From positions 2,564,747-2,628,746 of the forward strand of contig NZ_CP047056.1 in NCBI RefSeq assembly GCF_011065405.1: 64,000 bases of DNA. The letters are read 5' to 3'. The notes under the pieces are model-generated. The model saw only the letters and a list, made by a program, of their open reading frames with translations. It did not search any database and was not told the origin of the DNA. Source of the stretch: Succinivibrio dextrinosolvens (GTDB lineage: Bacteria > Pseudomonadota > Gammaproteobacteria > Enterobacterales > Succinivibrionaceae). Of the stretch, positions 45,529 through 56,570 are shown one piece after another (position 1 is the first letter of the stretch; each line of letters begins with the position of its first letter). A program made the position numbers and the translations under genes.

Positions 45529-46900
45529 CTTTATAGGCGGTATCTTTTACTTCCTGCTAGCTCTGGGAATACTGGTTACCATTCATGAGCTTGGTCATTT
45601 TCTGGCCGCTCGTGCCTGTAAGGTTAAGGTCCTGCGTTTTTCGCTGGGCTTTGGTCCTGTTATTTACAAGAAAACCGGAAAGGATGGCTGTGAATATGCT
45701 TTAAGCGCTATTCCTCTGGGCGGCTACGTTAAGATGGAAGGCGAGAATAATCCAGTTCAGGGTGATAAACTGATGCCTTCAAATGAAGGTCTGTCACCTG
45801 ATTCCTTTAAGGCAAAGCCTGTATGGCAGAGAGCCATTATTATTTTTGCCGGGCCTTTCTTCAACATTGCTCTGGCTGTTATTCTTTTTACCATCGTCAA
45901 TATGTCAGGTATTTCCGAGCGTTATGCTGTGGTTGGAGATGTTGCTCCTATGTCTATCGCTCAGGAAGCTGGCTTTAAGACTTTCGACCGTATTGAGGCA
46001 GTTGAAGGCAAGAGTATTGAGACCTGGTCAGACTTTGTTTATACCCTTGTTGAATATACTGGTTCCAACAAGATTCTTGATGTTGTTGTCAAATCTGATA
46101 TGGGAAAGGGGGCAGCCCGTACACTGCCGCTTTCTTTAAAGGATTTTACCCTCAATCGTAATGAGTCTCCTCTGGATGTTTTAGGGCTTAAGATCTGTTT
46201 TGGAAATATCACTAATACCCTAGGGGCAGTGGTTAAAAATTCTCCTGCAGATAAAGCAGGCCTTAAAGTTGGTGATAAAATTGTACTGATTGACGGACAG
46301 GAAGTTGATTCCTGGTTCAGAATTCAGGAAAGCATCGCCGATTCAGAATGCAGACCAATGGAACTTGTGGTTGAGCGTGACGGTGTAAAATACAGTGCGA
46401 TCGTTGTCCCAGAATTAAAAAATAACTCAAAAGCTAAAAAAGCCAAACCATTTGTAGGTATAGCCGCAAAAGTGGAACCTCTTGAAGGTCTGAGCCGCAT
46501 GGTATCATATGGTCCTGTGGAGGCTTTTGGGAAAGCCATAAAAGATGCTGCCAGCATGTCAAAGCTGGTTGTCGTGTCTGCGTATAAGCTGATTAACGGA
46601 AGCATCTCTGCTGACAACATTTCCGGTCCGATTGCCATTGCAAAAGGTGCTCAGGAAAGTGCTCAGTTCGGCTTGATTATCTTTATAAGTTTTTTGGCTG
46701 CTATTAGTGTAAACTTAGGTATCCTGAATTTAATTCCGATTCCTGTTTTAGATGGCGGTCAGCTTTTATTTTTAGCCTATGAGGCAATTATGCACAGAGA
46801 GCCTAGTGCCAGAACTCAGGCTTTTCTAACTTCAATAGGCGCAGCGGTATTATTGACCCTGACAGTTTTTGCAGTCTTTAATGACATAAAAGGTTTATAA
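45521..46900 (+). CDS. rseP: RseP site-2 zinc metalloprotease
   Basis: RseP is the inner-membrane protease that makes the second cut in the sigma-E stress pathway and clears signal-peptide remnants. The 459-residue protein has the HExxH site in VTIHELGHFLAA, two PDZ domains (around residues 115-300) and the C-terminal catalytic NLIPIPVLDGGQL. ATG 45521 overlaps the end of dxr by 8 bases behind AAGGAG. Location upstream of bamA is conserved. Confidence 0.98.
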   Translation: MVNFIGGIFYFLLALGILVTIHELGHFLAARACKVKVLRFSLGFGPVIYKKTGKDGCEYALSAIPLGGYVKMEGENNPVQGDKLMPSNEGLSPDSFKAKPVWQRAIIIFAGPFFNIALAVILFTIVNMSGISERYAVVGDVAPMSIAQEAGFKTFDRIEAVEGKSIETWSDFVYTLVEYTGSNKILDVVVKSDMGKGAARTLPLSLKDFTLNRNESPLDVLGLKICFGNITNTLGAVVKNSPADKAGLKVGDKIVLIDGQEVDSWFRIQESIADSECRPMELVVERDGVKYSAIVVPELKNNSKAKKAKPFVGIAAKVEPLEGLSRMVSYGPVEAFGKAIKDAASMSKLVVVSAYKLINGSISADNISGPIAIAKGAQESAQFGLIIFISFLAAISVNLGILNLIPIPVLDGGQLLFLAYEAIMHREPSARTQAFLTSIGAAVLLTLTVFAVFNDIKGL

Positions 46901-46928
46901 CTTTCTAAACAAACACAATGGTTTTAAG

Positions 46929-49328
46929 ATGAGATCTCATTTATCTATAAAAATCGCAAGCCTAAGTCTTGCAGTAGCATCAGTATTAGGTGTTTCATCC
47001 TCTGCATTTGCAGCCGGTGATCCTGTTATCAGCGATATTCAGGTCAGGGGCCTGAACCGTGTAACCAAGGGCGCTGTTCTGCTTGCTCTTCCTGTTAAGG
47101 AAGGGGATGTCATGTCTCAGGAGAATACAGCTCTTGCCATGCAGAGACTGTATGCTACAGGCGAATTTGATGAGGTTAAGCTGTCTCGTGACGGTAACAC
47201 CTTCATCGTAACCGTTCAGGAAAGACCTACTGTTGGTGCGATTGATTTTTCAGGTAACGTAAACATCAAGAAAGATGATCTTCAGAAAGTTATTGAAGAT
47301 CAGGGCATCCGCATTGGTGAGCCTCTGAATAATCAGGCTTTAAATACCATTGAAAAGTCTTTAGAGGATTTCTACCACTCATCTGGTATGTATCAGGCCT
47401 CTGTAAAGGCTGTAATTACCCATCTGCCACGTAACCGTGCCGATATCAAGATTGAGATTATTGAAGGCAAGGCAGCAGAGATTCAGCAGATCAACATCGT
47501 GGGCAATAATTCCTTCCCTGAGGAGGTGCTGCTGGCTCAGATGGAGCTTCGTGATGATGTTCCATGGTGGAATTTCATGGCAAATACAAAGTACAACGGA
47601 CAGAAGTTCCGTGCTGATCTTGAATCTCTAAAGTCCTTCTACATGGACAGAGGCTTTGTTAACTTCAAGATTGACTCCACCTCCGTTGAATTGACCCCTG
47701 ATAGGAAAGGCATTTATCTGACTATCGCCATTAACGAGGGCGAACAGTACAAGATTTCCGGAACCTCTGTAAGAGGTGATACGCTTAAGTATGGTGATGA
47801 GCTGGTTAAGGCTGTAACCATTGAGCAGGGGGAAATCTACAATCAGCGCAAGATTACCGAGAATGAGAAGACTCTTGCTTCAATCATGGGTAAGTACGGT
47901 TATGCAAATACTGAGGTTAAGGCTTTCCCTGTATACAATGACAAGGACAAGACAGTTGAGCTTCAGTTCAATGTAATGCCTGGCAAGCGTGTGCACGTAT
48001 CACAGGTATTCATTAGCGGTAATGACACTACCGATGATGTCGTGATCAGACGTGAACTGCGTCAGATGGACGGTTCATGGCTGTCATCTGAAGCTCTGGA
48101 TGTCTCTAAGAAACGCTTGGACAGAACCGGTTACTTCGAGACCGCGGAGCTTACTACAGAGAAGGTCGGTGGCTCAGATGATACTGTAAATGTCAATACT
48201 AAAATTAAAGAGAGACCTACAGGTTCTATTTCTGGCGGTATCGGTTTCGGTACTGACTCTGGTCTGACTATTCAGGCGGGTATTTCTCAGAGCAACCTGT
48301 TTGGCTGGGGTACTCAGGGCGCAATTAATGCCTATGAGAATAAGTACCGCAAGCACATGGAGGTTTCCTACACTGATCCATACTTCACTGTTGATAACGT
48401 AAGTTTAGGTGGCAAGGTATTCCTGGATAACTACTACGGCGCCGATGATGCTGATGTTATCGACTATACCAATAAGACCATTGGTGCTTTCGGCTATATT
48501 GGATATCCTCTGTCTGAAACCCTGTCTATCAGTTACAGCCTGGGAGTTGAACGTAACCGAATCAAAAATAATGGTCTTGATTTCGAGCAGGGTGATGTTT
48601 TCTTCAATATGTACGGAAAGAACGGTCAGAAGGCTGTAGACTTTATTAACTACAAGGCAGGTGTTGATCTGACCCGTAATACTCTGAATCAGAAGGTATT
48701 CCCAACTGACGGTTCAAGACAGGTTCTGTCTTTAATGATCACTACTCCAAATTCAGATATTCATTACTACAAGGCAACTGCTGAGACCTTCCATTACTTC
48801 CCTCTGAATACCTATAAGGACTATGTTTTTTCCTTCAGAGGTAAGACCGGTTACGGTAATGGTTACAGAGACAAGAACGGCACCAAGGAAATTATGCCTT
48901 TCTTCGATAACTTCTCATTAGGTGGTTCAGAGTGGCTAAGAGGCTTCAAGCGTAATTCCATCGGTCCTCGTGCTATCTACAAGAACAAGACAACCAATAC
49001 CTGGTATGAGTCAAGCAACTCTATCGGCGGTAACGCTTTCTGGGCTGCCACTGCAGAAATTATTTTCCCAACGCCTCTTGTAGCAGAGGCCTACAAGAAC
49101 AGTATCAGAACCTCACTGTTCTTTGATGCAGGTTCTCTATGGGATTCACGTTCAAGTATGTATTCGTATGACTATTCATCACCAAGCAAGTACAGAACCT
49201 CTGCTGGTATTTCTTTAGTATGGATGTCACCTTTAGGCCCTCTGTCCTTTAACATTGCAAAGCCAATCAAGAAGTACGATGGCGACGACACACAACAGTT
49301 TAATTTCAATATTGGTAGCACCTTCTAA
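46929..49328 (+). CDS. bamA: Outer membrane protein assembly factor BamA
   Basis: BamA is the central beta-barrel of the BAM complex that inserts outer-membrane proteins. The 799-residue protein has a signal peptide ending SSSAFAA, five POTRA domains (VISDIQVRGLNRVTKGAVLL begins the first), and a C-terminal 16-stranded barrel with the conserved loop-6 motif in WLRGFKRNSIG. The final residue is Phe (NFNIGSTF), as needed for barrel folding. Length is close to the 810 of E. coli. Confidence 0.98.
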   Translation: MRSHLSIKIASLSLAVASVLGVSSSAFAAGDPVISDIQVRGLNRVTKGAVLLALPVKEGDVMSQENTALAMQRLYATGEFDEVKLSRDGNTFIVTVQERPTVGAIDFSGNVNIKKDDLQKVIEDQGIRIGEPLNNQALNTIEKSLEDFYHSSGMYQASVKAVITHLPRNRADIKIEIIEGKAAEIQQINIVGNNSFPEEVLLAQMELRDDVPWWNFMANTKYNGQKFRADLESLKSFYMDRGFVNFKIDSTSVELTPDRKGIYLTIAINEGEQYKISGTSVRGDTLKYGDELVKAVTIEQGEIYNQRKITENEKTLASIMGKYGYANTEVKAFPVYNDKDKTVELQFNVMPGKRVHVSQVFISGNDTTDDVVIRRELRQMDGSWLSSEALDVSKKRLDRTGYFETAELTTEKVGGSDDTVNVNTKIKERPTGSISGGIGFGTDSGLTIQAGISQSNLFGWGTQGAINAYENKYRKHMEVSYTDPYFTVDNVSLGGKVFLDNYYGADDADVIDYTNKTIGAFGYIGYPLSETLSISYSLGVERNRIKNNGLDFEQGDVFFNMYGKNGQKAVDFINYKAGVDLTRNTLNQKVFPTDGSRQVLSLMITTPNSDIHYYKATAETFHYFPLNTYKDYVFSFRGKTGYGNGYRDKNGTKEIMPFFDNFSLGGSEWLRGFKRNSIGPRAIYKNKTTNTWYESSNSIGGNAFWAATAEIIFPTPLVAEAYKNSIRTSLFFDAGSLWDSRSSMYSYDYSSPSKYRTSAGISLVWMSPLGPLSFNIAKPIKKYDGDDTQQFNFNIGSTF

Positions 49329-49346
49329 AACATGGAGATTATAAAA

Positions 49347-49883
49347 ATGTTAAAAAAACTAGCTATTGCTACTGCACTTACTTTTGCATTAACCCAGGTT
49401 TCATTTGCTGAAGACAAGGCTCCTGCTGCAACTGAGTCTCACAATCTTTCTATCGCTGTAGTAAATGTTCCTCTAATCATGTCAGAGCTTCCACAGGCAA
49501 AGGTTGAAGCTGAGAAGCTGCAAAAAGAGTTTGGCCCAAGAAAGGCTGAATTAGACAAGATTCAGGAGCAGGGTGTAAAGCTAGAGCAGGAATTAAAGAC
49601 AGCTAAAGATTCAAGAGCTACAGAGATTCACCGTAAGCTGGCTTCTTTAAAGTCAGAGTTTGATCTTAAGGCTCAGGCTCTGCAGGAAGACTCTCAGAAA
49701 AAGCAGAGAGAGGCTGAGGTTCAGCTAGGTCGTATTGTTCAGGAAGCTATTGACCGAATCGCTAAGGAGCGAGGCATTGATTTAGTTGTTCGTGGCGAGA
49801 CTGTTGTTTACGCAACTGATGCTGTAAATATTTCTAAGGATGTTATTGAGCGTGCTTCAAAGTTAAAGCCAGTAAAGAAATAA
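49347..49883 (+). CDS. skp: Periplasmic chaperone Skp (OmpH family)
   Basis: Skp is a trimeric periplasmic holdase for unfolded outer-membrane proteins. The 178-residue product has a signal peptide (KKLAIATALTFALTQVSFA) and a long Lys/Glu-rich coiled coil (residues about 55-120). It ends with a short beta part (IDLVVRGETVVYATDAVNIS). ATG 49347 has GGAG nine bases upstream; an in-frame ATG at 49332 overlaps that site and would precede the signal peptide. The stretch before the coiled coil makes it slightly longer than E. coli Skp. Confidence 0.95.
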   Translation: MLKKLAIATALTFALTQVSFAEDKAPAATESHNLSIAVVNVPLIMSELPQAKVEAEKLQKEFGPRKAELDKIQEQGVKLEQELKTAKDSRATEIHRKLASLKSEFDLKAQALQEDSQKKQREAEVQLGRIVQEAIDRIAKERGIDLVVRGETVVYATDAVNISKDVIERASKLKPVKK

Positions 49884-49906
49884 TATTTACATAAATAGGT
49901 TTCCTA

Positions 49907-50938
49907 ATGTTATTAAAAGATATCGCTGATAAGATTGGCGCCCAGCTTATAGGAGATGGCAGCATCGACATTAAGGCCGTAGCCAACCTTAAGACAGCAA
50001 AAGAAGATGAAATCAGTTTTCTCTCGGATCCAAAATACAGAGCCGTTCTGTCAGAGAGTAAAGCTGGAGCTGTAATCCTAAAACAGGCTGATGTTGAACA
50101 TGCCAAAGGTGCGGCTCTGGTTTTAGCTGATCCATATGTTGGATTTGCCAAGGTGGCGCAGCTTCTTGACTCAACCCCTGCCGTTTGCGAAGGAATTCAT
50201 CCAACAGCAGTAGTTGACGCTACTGCAGTGCTTGGTCAGAATGTTGCATTAGGACCTGGTGTTCATGTACAAAAGGGTGCCGTTATCGGTAATAATGTAC
50301 AGCTTGGTGCAAATGTTGTCATCGGACCTAATGCCAAGATAGGTGATAACACCAAGATTTATCCAAATGTAAGTGTCTATCATGACTGTCAGATCGGAGC
50401 AAACTGTCTTATTCAGTCTGGAGTCGTAATTGGATCTGACGGTTTTGGTTATGCCAATGAGCGTGGAGAGTGGATCAAGATCCCTCAGACCGGCAGAGTT
50501 ATTATCGGCAACCGTGTTGAAATAGGTGCCTGCACCTGTATCGACAGAGGCGCAATTGATGATACTGTGATTGCAGACAATGTAATTATTGACAATCTGT
50601 GTCAGATTGCTCATAACGACAGAATCGGTTATGGAACCGCTATTGCTGGTCAGACCACAATTGCAGGCTCAGTAACCATCGGTAAATACTGCATTATCGG
50701 TGGTACCTCCGTAATTAACGGTCACATCGAACTGTGTGACGGGGTTACCCTGACCGGCAGTACTGCCTGCATGAGAGGCATTGACAAGCCAGGTGTTTAT
50801 TCATCTGTTATTCCTGCAACAACTAACAAGGAATGGCGTCTGAATACATCAAGATTTTTGCATATCAATGATATGTACCATAGAATCGCAGCTCTTGAGG
50901 CTAAGTTAAAGGCCTTAACAGAACAAGAAGAAAAATAA
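49907..50938 (+). CDS. lpxD: UDP-3-O-acylglucosamine N-acyltransferase
   Basis: LpxD adds the third acyl chain in lipid A synthesis. The 343-residue protein has an N-terminal uridine-binding domain (LKDIADKIGAQLIGDGSI), then a left-handed beta helix of hexapeptide repeats (from about residue 105) including the catalytic histidine region DNLCQIAHNDRIG. A C-terminal helix (HINDMYHRIAALEAKLKAL) completes it. It starts 23 bases after skp with a weak ribosome site. Confidence 0.98.
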   Translation: MLLKDIADKIGAQLIGDGSIDIKAVANLKTAKEDEISFLSDPKYRAVLSESKAGAVILKQADVEHAKGAALVLADPYVGFAKVAQLLDSTPAVCEGIHPTAVVDATAVLGQNVALGPGVHVQKGAVIGNNVQLGANVVIGPNAKIGDNTKIYPNVSVYHDCQIGANCLIQSGVVIGSDGFGYANERGEWIKIPQTGRVIIGNRVEIGACTCIDRGAIDDTVIADNVIIDNLCQIAHNDRIGYGTAIAGQTTIAGSVTIGKYCIIGGTSVINGHIELCDGVTLTGSTACMRGIDKPGVYSSVIPATTNKEWRLNTSRFLHINDMYHRIAALEAKLKALTEQEEK

Positions 50939-50959
50939 TTAAATTTATTGGGGGAAAAA

Positions 50960-51424
50960 GTGACTGATATCGTTGAAAGTGCACATACCTTAAATGTAGA
51001 AGAGATCATGAATCTGTTACCTCACAGATTTCCATTCCTGATGGTTGACAGAGTTCTAGACTATTCTATCGATGGTGAAAGAAAGACTCTTAAGGCAGTA
51101 AAGAATGTTTCAATTAATGAGCCATTCTTTCAGGGCCACTTCCCTGGTAAGCCAATTCTTCCTGGTGTTCTGATCCTTGAAGCCATGGCTCAGGCTACAG
51201 GTATTCTTGCTTTTACAATGGTTGGCAAGCCAAAAGAGGGTGAATTATATTATTTTGCTGCAATTGACAATGCTCGTTTCAAGCGTCCGGTTGTACCTGG
51301 TGATCAGCTGATTCTTGACGTTGAATACTTCAAGGAGAGACGTGGTATTGCCTCATTCAGCGGTGTTGCAACTGTTGATGGAAAGGTGGTTTGTACTGCA
51401 GACCTGATGTGTGCAAGACACTAA
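50960..51424 (+). CDS. fabZ: 3-hydroxyacyl-[acyl-carrier-protein] dehydratase
   Basis: FabZ dehydrates beta-hydroxyacyl-ACP in fatty-acid elongation. It is 154 residues with the signature [17 protein letters not shown] (catalytic His) and [23 protein letters not shown] (catalytic Glu). GTG 50960 is preferred because GGGGG lies upstream; a TTG at 50948 would add four residues. It competes with LpxA for hydroxyacyl-ACP, a reason this gene sits within the lpx cluster. Confidence 0.98.
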   Translation: MTDIVESAHTLNVEEIMNLLPHRFPFLMVDRVLDYSIDGERKTLKAVKNVSINEPFFQGHFPGKPILPGVLILEAMAQATGILAFTMVGKPKEGELYYFAAIDNARFKRPVVPGDQLILDVEYFKERRGIASFSGVATVDGKVVCTADLMCARH

Positions 51425-51445
51425 TTTTTAGTAAGGTGTATTACA

Positions 51446-52234
51446 TTGACTGAATCAACTGGAATTATTGACCCAAGCGCAAAAATTGGTCCAGATGTAG
51501 TTTTAGGTAAAAATGTAACTATACGCGAAAATGTAATCATCGAAGGTAACGTTACCATTGGCGATGATTGTATTTTTGAGCCTTTTTCTATTATCAGAGG
51601 TCCAACTACCATTGGAAAGGGAAATCATTTCTACCAGTTCTGTTCCATTGGTGAAGGCTGTCAGGATCTTAAATACGCCGGAGAGCCAACAACTCTGACC
51701 ATTGGTGACAATAATGTCATCAGAGAGCATGTTTCAATGCACAGAGGTACTGTTCAGGGCAGAGGAACCACTACTGTCGGTTCTAACAGCCTGTTCATGA
51801 TCAACACTCATATAGCTCACGACTGTGTGATTGGAGACAACTGCATCTTCTCAAACAATGCCACCCTGGCTGGTCACGTAGTAATTGATGACTGGGTAGT
51901 GTTCGGTGGTCTTGCAGCAATTCACCAGTTCGGTAGAGTGGGCTGTCACGCTATGGTTGGCGGTATGGCTGCACTGAATATGGATGTTCCTCCATATGTT
52001 ATGGCTGCAGGTCATTACGCTAAGCCTTTCGGAATCAATAAGCGTGGTCTTCAGAGAAGAGGCTTCTCTGATGAGGCAATTTCTGCAATCTTCAAGTCAT
52101 ATATGCTTCTGTACAAGAAACATCTTCCTCTTGAAGAAGCTATTGTTGAAATTGAGAAAATTGCAGAAGAGTTTGCAGAAGTAAAACCTCTTGTCGACTT
52201 CCTGAAGGATCATGGTAGAGGAATTGTTCGCTAA
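51446..52234 (+). CDS. lpxA: UDP-N-acetylglucosamine acyltransferase
   Basis: LpxA is the first enzyme of lipid A synthesis. The 262-residue protein is a trimer-forming left-handed beta helix with repeats from IIDPSAKIGPDVVLGKNV, the catalytic histidine in INTHIAHDCVIGDN, and a C-terminal helical domain. It starts with TTG 51446 behind AAGGTG and its stop overlaps the lpxB start (TAATG). Confidence 0.98.
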   Translation: MTESTGIIDPSAKIGPDVVLGKNVTIRENVIIEGNVTIGDDCIFEPFSIIRGPTTIGKGNHFYQFCSIGEGCQDLKYAGEPTTLTIGDNNVIREHVSMHRGTVQGRGTTTVGSNSLFMINTHIAHDCVIGDNCIFSNNATLAGHVVIDDWVVFGGLAAIHQFGRVGCHAMVGGMAALNMDVPPYVMAAGHYAKPFGINKRGLQRRGFSDEAISAIFKSYMLLYKKHLPLEEAIVEIEKIAEEFAEVKPLVDFLKDHGRGIVR

Positions 52235-53532
52235 TGCCTGTAAGTGAGAATCCACATCTGTATGCACTATTAGCCGGAGAAAGCTCCGGCGATACTCTTG
52301 GTGCGGGTCTTATGATGGCAATCAAGCGCAGAGACCCCCAGGCCCAGTTTATCGGTATTGGCGGTCCTAAGATGATTCATCAGGGACTGGTTACATCCTT
52401 TAAAATGGATGAGCTGTCAGTGATGGGATTCTTTGAGGTTCTCTCCAAGCTTCCAAAGATTCTGAGCATCAGAAAAAAAATCATCAGGATTTTGCTTAAG
52501 GCCAAACCTTGTATTTTTATCGGTATCGATCTGCCTGATTTTAATCTTCACGTGGAGATGAAATTAAAGCAGGCCGGTATTCCTACCATTCATTACGTAA
52601 GTCCATCTGTATGGGCCTGGCGTGAGAAGCGTGTAGATAAAATCAAGAAAGCCTGTGATGAGATTCTTGCTCTGCTTCCTTTTGAGAAGCCTTGGTATGC
52701 TCAGAGAAATATGCCTTGTACCTATGTGGGCCATACTCTGGCAAACTCCATTCCTCTTTCAATCGATCCTAAAGTCTGTCGCGAAAGGATCTGTCTGCAG
52801 AAGACTAGCGTTGAACCTGTAAAAGACAAGGTTATGGCAATTCTTCCTGGATCACGCAGAGGCATGATCTCAAGGATGCTGCCTATTTACGCCCATACTG
52901 CAAGAATAATCAAGAAGAAGCTTCCTGATACCGTATTTATCTGTACTGTACCGAATTATGCTCTAGCAAGTATGGTTAAGGATATATGGCTTGAGGTTGC
53001 TCCTGATTTATCGATTACGGTTTATGTGGGCAATACCCAGGATGCAATTGCTTCAGCTGACGCTGTGCTTTTAACCTGCGGTACCATTGCTCTTGAAACC
53101 ATGCTGCTAAAGACTCCTTTTACCGTTGCGTACAAGGTTAGCTCCTTATCAGCTCTGATTGCCAAAAAACTTCTGAAAATCAATGTGTTTTCTCTACCTA
53201 ACCTGATTGCAGGCCGAAAGGTGGTAAAGGAGTTTATTCAGGATGATTGTACTCCACAGGCTCTGGCCGACGAGATGTACAAACTTTTAGTCTACGATAA
53301 CATTCTGATGAAGAAAGAATTTGAAAATATCCATCAGAGTATGCGCTGCAATTCTGATGAGTTGGCATGCGATGCTGTTTTCAAAATCATCAACCGTACT
53401 TATGACTCCACTCCAAATCTTGAGAGTGTAGCTTCTATGCAGACTCTAGAGTATTCTGCTCCTGAAATTTCAGAGAGCCTTCAGACGGATGGTTCTGCAA
53501 CTGAAGAGACATCTGAAGCTAAATCAGAATAA
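52234..53532 (+). CDS. lpxB: Lipid A disaccharide synthase
   Basis: LpxB joins UDP-2,3-diacylglucosamine with lipid X. The 432-residue protein has family motifs [54 protein letters not shown] and [10 protein letters not shown]. The last 40 residues are an acidic Ser/Glu/Thr-rich tail (ETSEAKSE end), making it longer than the 382 of E. coli; this tail is probably disordered. Confidence 0.97.
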   Translation: MPVSENPHLYALLAGESSGDTLGAGLMMAIKRRDPQAQFIGIGGPKMIHQGLVTSFKMDELSVMGFFEVLSKLPKILSIRKKIIRILLKAKPCIFIGIDLPDFNLHVEMKLKQAGIPTIHYVSPSVWAWREKRVDKIKKACDEILALLPFEKPWYAQRNMPCTYVGHTLANSIPLSIDPKVCRERICLQKTSVEPVKDKVMAILPGSRRGMISRMLPIYAHTARIIKKKLPDTVFICTVPNYALASMVKDIWLEVAPDLSITVYVGNTQDAIASADAVLLTCGTIALETMLLKTPFTVAYKVSSLSALIAKKLLKINVFSLPNLIAGRKVVKEFIQDDCTPQALADEMYKLLVYDNILMKKEFENIHQSMRCNSDELACDAVFKIINRTYDSTPNLESVASMQTLEYSAPEISESLQTDGSATEETSEAKSE

Positions 53533-53546
53533 GAAGTTCCTTTCTA

Positions 53547-54194
53547 ATGGCAAAAATAGTATTAGAACCTTTTGTTTATCCAATTGATCCTGCGGTTTTC
53601 AAAGTCTGCGGGGTTGATGAGGCCGGTCGTGGTCCTCTGATGGGTAATGTTGTAGCAGCCTGTGTTGTGCTTGATCCTGCCAACCCTGTTGAAGGTCTTA
53701 ATGATTCAAAACAGCTGTCTGAAAAAAAGCGTGATGCTCTGGAGCCTCTGATTAAGGAAAAAGCTCTTGCCTATGGCATTGGACAGTGCACTCCTCAGGA
53801 AATTGACACAATGAATATTCTCAATGCATCTCTGGAAGCTATGCGCAGAGCCTACGAGAATATGGCTTTAAAGTGTGATCTGATGCTGGTTGACGGCAAT
53901 AAGGTTCCACGAAATATGGGAATAAACACACAGGCCGTGGTGAAGGGCGATGCACGTGTTGCTGAAATTGCCGCAGCATCAATCCTTGCCAAGGTTGAGC
54001 GTGATCGACAGATGTATGAGCTGGATAAACAGTATCCGAAGTATCTGTTTGCCAAACACAAGGGCTACCCAACCAAGGCCCATTTAGAGCTTTTAGAAAA
54101 ACTTCCTCTTCTTGACTGCTATCGTAAAAGCTACGGTCCTGTTAAGAAAATTCTGATGGCAAATGACGATCTGGATGAATTTTCACTAAATTGA
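53547..54194 (+). CDS. rnhB: Ribonuclease HII
   Basis: RNase HII removes ribonucleotides and RNA primers from DNA. It is 215 residues with the catalytic set in [15 protein letters not shown] (Asp, Glu), MLVDGNKVP (Asp), and [15 protein letters not shown], where the last acidic residue follows. It begins 14 bases after lpxB. In E. coli dnaE follows; here accA does. Confidence 0.97.
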   Translation: MAKIVLEPFVYPIDPAVFKVCGVDEAGRGPLMGNVVAACVVLDPANPVEGLNDSKQLSEKKRDALEPLIKEKALAYGIGQCTPQEIDTMNILNASLEAMRRAYENMALKCDLMLVDGNKVPRNMGINTQAVVKGDARVAEIAAASILAKVERDRQMYELDKQYPKYLFAKHKGYPTKAHLELLEKLPLLDCYRKSYGPVKKILMANDDLDEFSLN

Positions 54195-54208
54195 TCTGTA
54201 TCAATATT

Positions 54209-54236
54209 TTGAGCAAATCGATTTTTGTAGTAAAAT
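54209..54236 (+). promoter_or_regulatory. Candidate accA promoter
   Basis: TTGAGC (54209-54214) and TAAAAT (54231-54236) are separated by 16 bases and lie about 50 bases before accA. The 92-bp rnhB-accA gap is the largest within this part of the cluster, so an independent start here is plausible. Confidence 0.5.
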
Positions 54237-54286
54237 TTACAATTAGTCTATACTGAATAGTACCCAATGAGGTTTACATCGTAGTG

Positions 54287-55243
54287 ATGAACATTAATTA
54301 TTTAGAGTTTGAGCAGCCAATTGCCGATCTGCTGGCTCACATTGAAGAGTTAAAGCGTTTAAGCTCAGACTCAAGCTCAAGTGTTGATTTAACAACTGAA
54401 TTAAATCAGTTAGAGAAAAAGAATCTAGAACTGACAAAGAAGATTTTTTCTTCTTTATCAGACTGGCAGATTTCACAGCTGTCACGTCATCCAATGCGTC
54501 CATATACCATGGATTACATTGAAAGAATTTTTACTGACTATCACGAGCTTGCAGGTGACCGTGCCTTTGCTGATGACAAGGCTATTATCGGCGGTCTTGC
54601 ACGTCTTAACGGTCAGAGCGTTATGGTAATCGGTCATCAGAAAGGCCGTGATATCAAGGAACGTACTCTGCGCAATTTCGGTATGCCTCGCCCAGAAGGC
54701 TATCGCAAGGCTATGAGACTTATGAAGCTTGCAGAGAAGTTCAATATTCCTGTAATTACCTTTATTGATACTCCAGGTGCATATCCAGGTGTTGGTGCTG
54801 AGGAACGTTCTCAGGCTGGTGCTATTGCAGAGAGCTTAAAGCTGATGTCAGATCTTAAGGTTCCCGTAATCTGTACTGTTATCGGTGAAGGTGGTTCTGG
54901 CGGTGCTCTTGCTATCGGTGTCGGTGACAGAGTTAATATGCTTCAGTACTCAACCTATTCAGTTATCTCTCCGGAAGGCTGTGCTTCTATTCTGTGGAAG
55001 TCTGCAGATAAGGCTTCATTAGCTGCCGAGGCTATGAACATTACAGCTCACAGAATTAAGGATCTGGGTTTAATTGATAACGTTGTAACCGAGCCTTTAG
55101 GTGGCGCTCACCGTAATTACGATGAAGTTGCTGAAAGCCTAAAGCAGCGTCTCGAGTTTGATCTTGCTGACCTGCAGAATCTGCCAGCAGAGAGCCTGTT
55201 AGAACAGCGTTATGCTCGTTTAATGAAGTACGGATATTGTTAA
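54287..55243 (+). CDS. accA: Acetyl-CoA carboxylase, carboxyltransferase subunit alpha
   Basis: AccA pairs with AccD to transfer CO2 from carboxybiotin to acetyl-CoA, giving malonyl-CoA for fatty-acid synthesis. The 318-residue protein begins [20 protein letters not shown]. It has [36 protein letters not shown] and the carboxyl-transferase core [20 protein letters not shown] 54287 matches the family start; GTG 54284 adds one residue. Its end overlaps tilS by 7 bases. Confidence 0.97.
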   Translation: MNINYLEFEQPIADLLAHIEELKRLSSDSSSSVDLTTELNQLEKKNLELTKKIFSSLSDWQISQLSRHPMRPYTMDYIERIFTDYHELAGDRAFADDKAIIGGLARLNGQSVMVIGHQKGRDIKERTLRNFGMPRPEGYRKAMRLMKLAEKFNIPVITFIDTPGAYPGVGAEERSQAGAIAESLKLMSDLKVPVICTVIGEGGSGGALAIGVGDRVNMLQYSTYSVISPEGCASILWKSADKASLAAEAMNITAHRIKDLGLIDNVVTEPLGGAHRNYDEVAESLKQRLEFDLADLQNLPAESLLEQRYARLMKYGYC

Positions 55244-56568
55244 AAGAAAAAGCCGAGCAGGTTGTAACTGAACTTGCTCAAAAAATCATTTCTTCAATCG
55301 GTCCGTCCAAACTGGTCGTAGGACTATCTGGTGGGGCCGATTCTACTTTAGTTCTCCTGATTGCAAAAAAAGTTACTGAGCTTGATCCGAGATATTCAGC
55401 CCTGGCGGTTCACTGTATTCATGGCCTTGATGCGGATGATCCGGTATGGTTTAAGCACTGTCATAAGCTATGTGAAAGTGTTGGGGTAGAGATCAGGACT
55501 CCTAAGCTCAATATTGTTTACGGCAACGGTCGTTCTCCTGAGGAGGTTTCAAGAGCTGAACGATATAGAGCTCTTCTGGATAATCTTGATGAGCACAGTG
55601 CGCTTCTGCTCGGTCATCAGGCTGATGATCAGATTGAGAGCTTTCTTCTTGCGCTAAAGCGTGGTTCTGGTCCTTATGGTCTGTCTGGTATGAGGTTTAT
55701 GGTCCACGATGACCGTGGAACACTGATTAGACCTCTTCTTGAACTTCATAAGTCAGAGATTATTGATATTATTGAAACCTTAGGTTTTTCCCATGTGTTT
55801 GATATTTCAAACACCTATATGAAGTTTGAGAGAAATTTCATCCGACTGAAGGTTCTTCCTCTACTCAGAGAACGATTTCCTGGAATTGATAAATCTATCA
55901 TCAGAAGTTCAAAACTATGTGCCCATGAGCATGATTTAGCTATGCGCTATGCCAGAGAGGCTTATGAGCGCGCTTTTGACAGGCAAAGACTCAGGCTTGA
56001 TATCACTAAACTTGATGTCAGCGATGAACCTCTGATGCTGAGTGTATTAAGACTGTTCCTGTATGAAAAGCTCATCATGACTCCTGAGTACAATGCGGTT
56101 ATGGATGCACTTAATCTCTGCAGAATATCACCTGATCAGAGTACGGTGATACCTCTTGAAGAAGGGTATGAGGTAAGACGTTTTAGAAATTTCCTCTATA
56201 TCGTCAGACCTTCAGTATGTAATGCTCACGGTCAGTATGAGCTTAATGCAGGGAAAACTCTTAGAATTGATGATTATCTCTACTCTTTGGAATCCTGTGA
56301 GGACGGCTTTGCCTGTGACAGGGTGGTTCTGGATTTTGAGTTCACCGGATCCATGAAACTTCATCCAAAGAAAAGAGGTCACAGCCGTGAGATAAAGAAA
56401 CTCTTTACCGAGTATTCGGTTCCTGCATGGGAGCGAAACTCTATCTGTCTTGTCAGAGCAAAAGGCACGGATAACGTAGTTGGCTTTGGTGATCTGTTTA
56501 TAACCAGAGAAGGTGCACTTGAGAACTCGTCATCTCAGCGATTCTGTCTGAAAATCGAGCGCGCATAA
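55237..56568 (+). CDS. tilS: tRNA(Ile)-lysidine synthase
   Basis: TilS makes lysidine at the wobble position of tRNA-Ile(CAU), an essential step for AUA decoding. The 443-residue protein has the PP-loop ATPase motif [14 protein letters not shown] near the N-terminus, [20 protein letters not shown], and the long C-terminal domain of the family ([30 protein letters not shown]). It starts with TTG overlapping the accA stop, implying translational coupling. accA-tilS proximity is conserved in enterobacteria, where ldcC and yaeR intervene. Confidence 0.95.
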   Translation: MLKEKAEQVVTELAQKIISSIGPSKLVVGLSGGADSTLVLLIAKKVTELDPRYSALAVHCIHGLDADDPVWFKHCHKLCESVGVEIRTPKLNIVYGNGRSPEEVSRAERYRALLDNLDEHSALLLGHQADDQIESFLLALKRGSGPYGLSGMRFMVHDDRGTLIRPLLELHKSEIIDIIETLGFSHVFDISNTYMKFERNFIRLKVLPLLRERFPGIDKSIIRSSKLCAHEHDLAMRYAREAYERAFDRQRLRLDITKLDVSDEPLMLSVLRLFLYEKLIMTPEYNAVMDALNLCRISPDQSTVIPLEEGYEVRRFRNFLYIVRPSVCNAHGQYELNAGKTLRIDDYLYSLESCEDGFACDRVVLDFEFTGSMKLHPKKRGHSREIKKLFTEYSVPAWERNSICLVRAKGTDNVVGFGDLFITREGALENSSSQRFCLKIERA

Positions 56569-56570
56569 AA

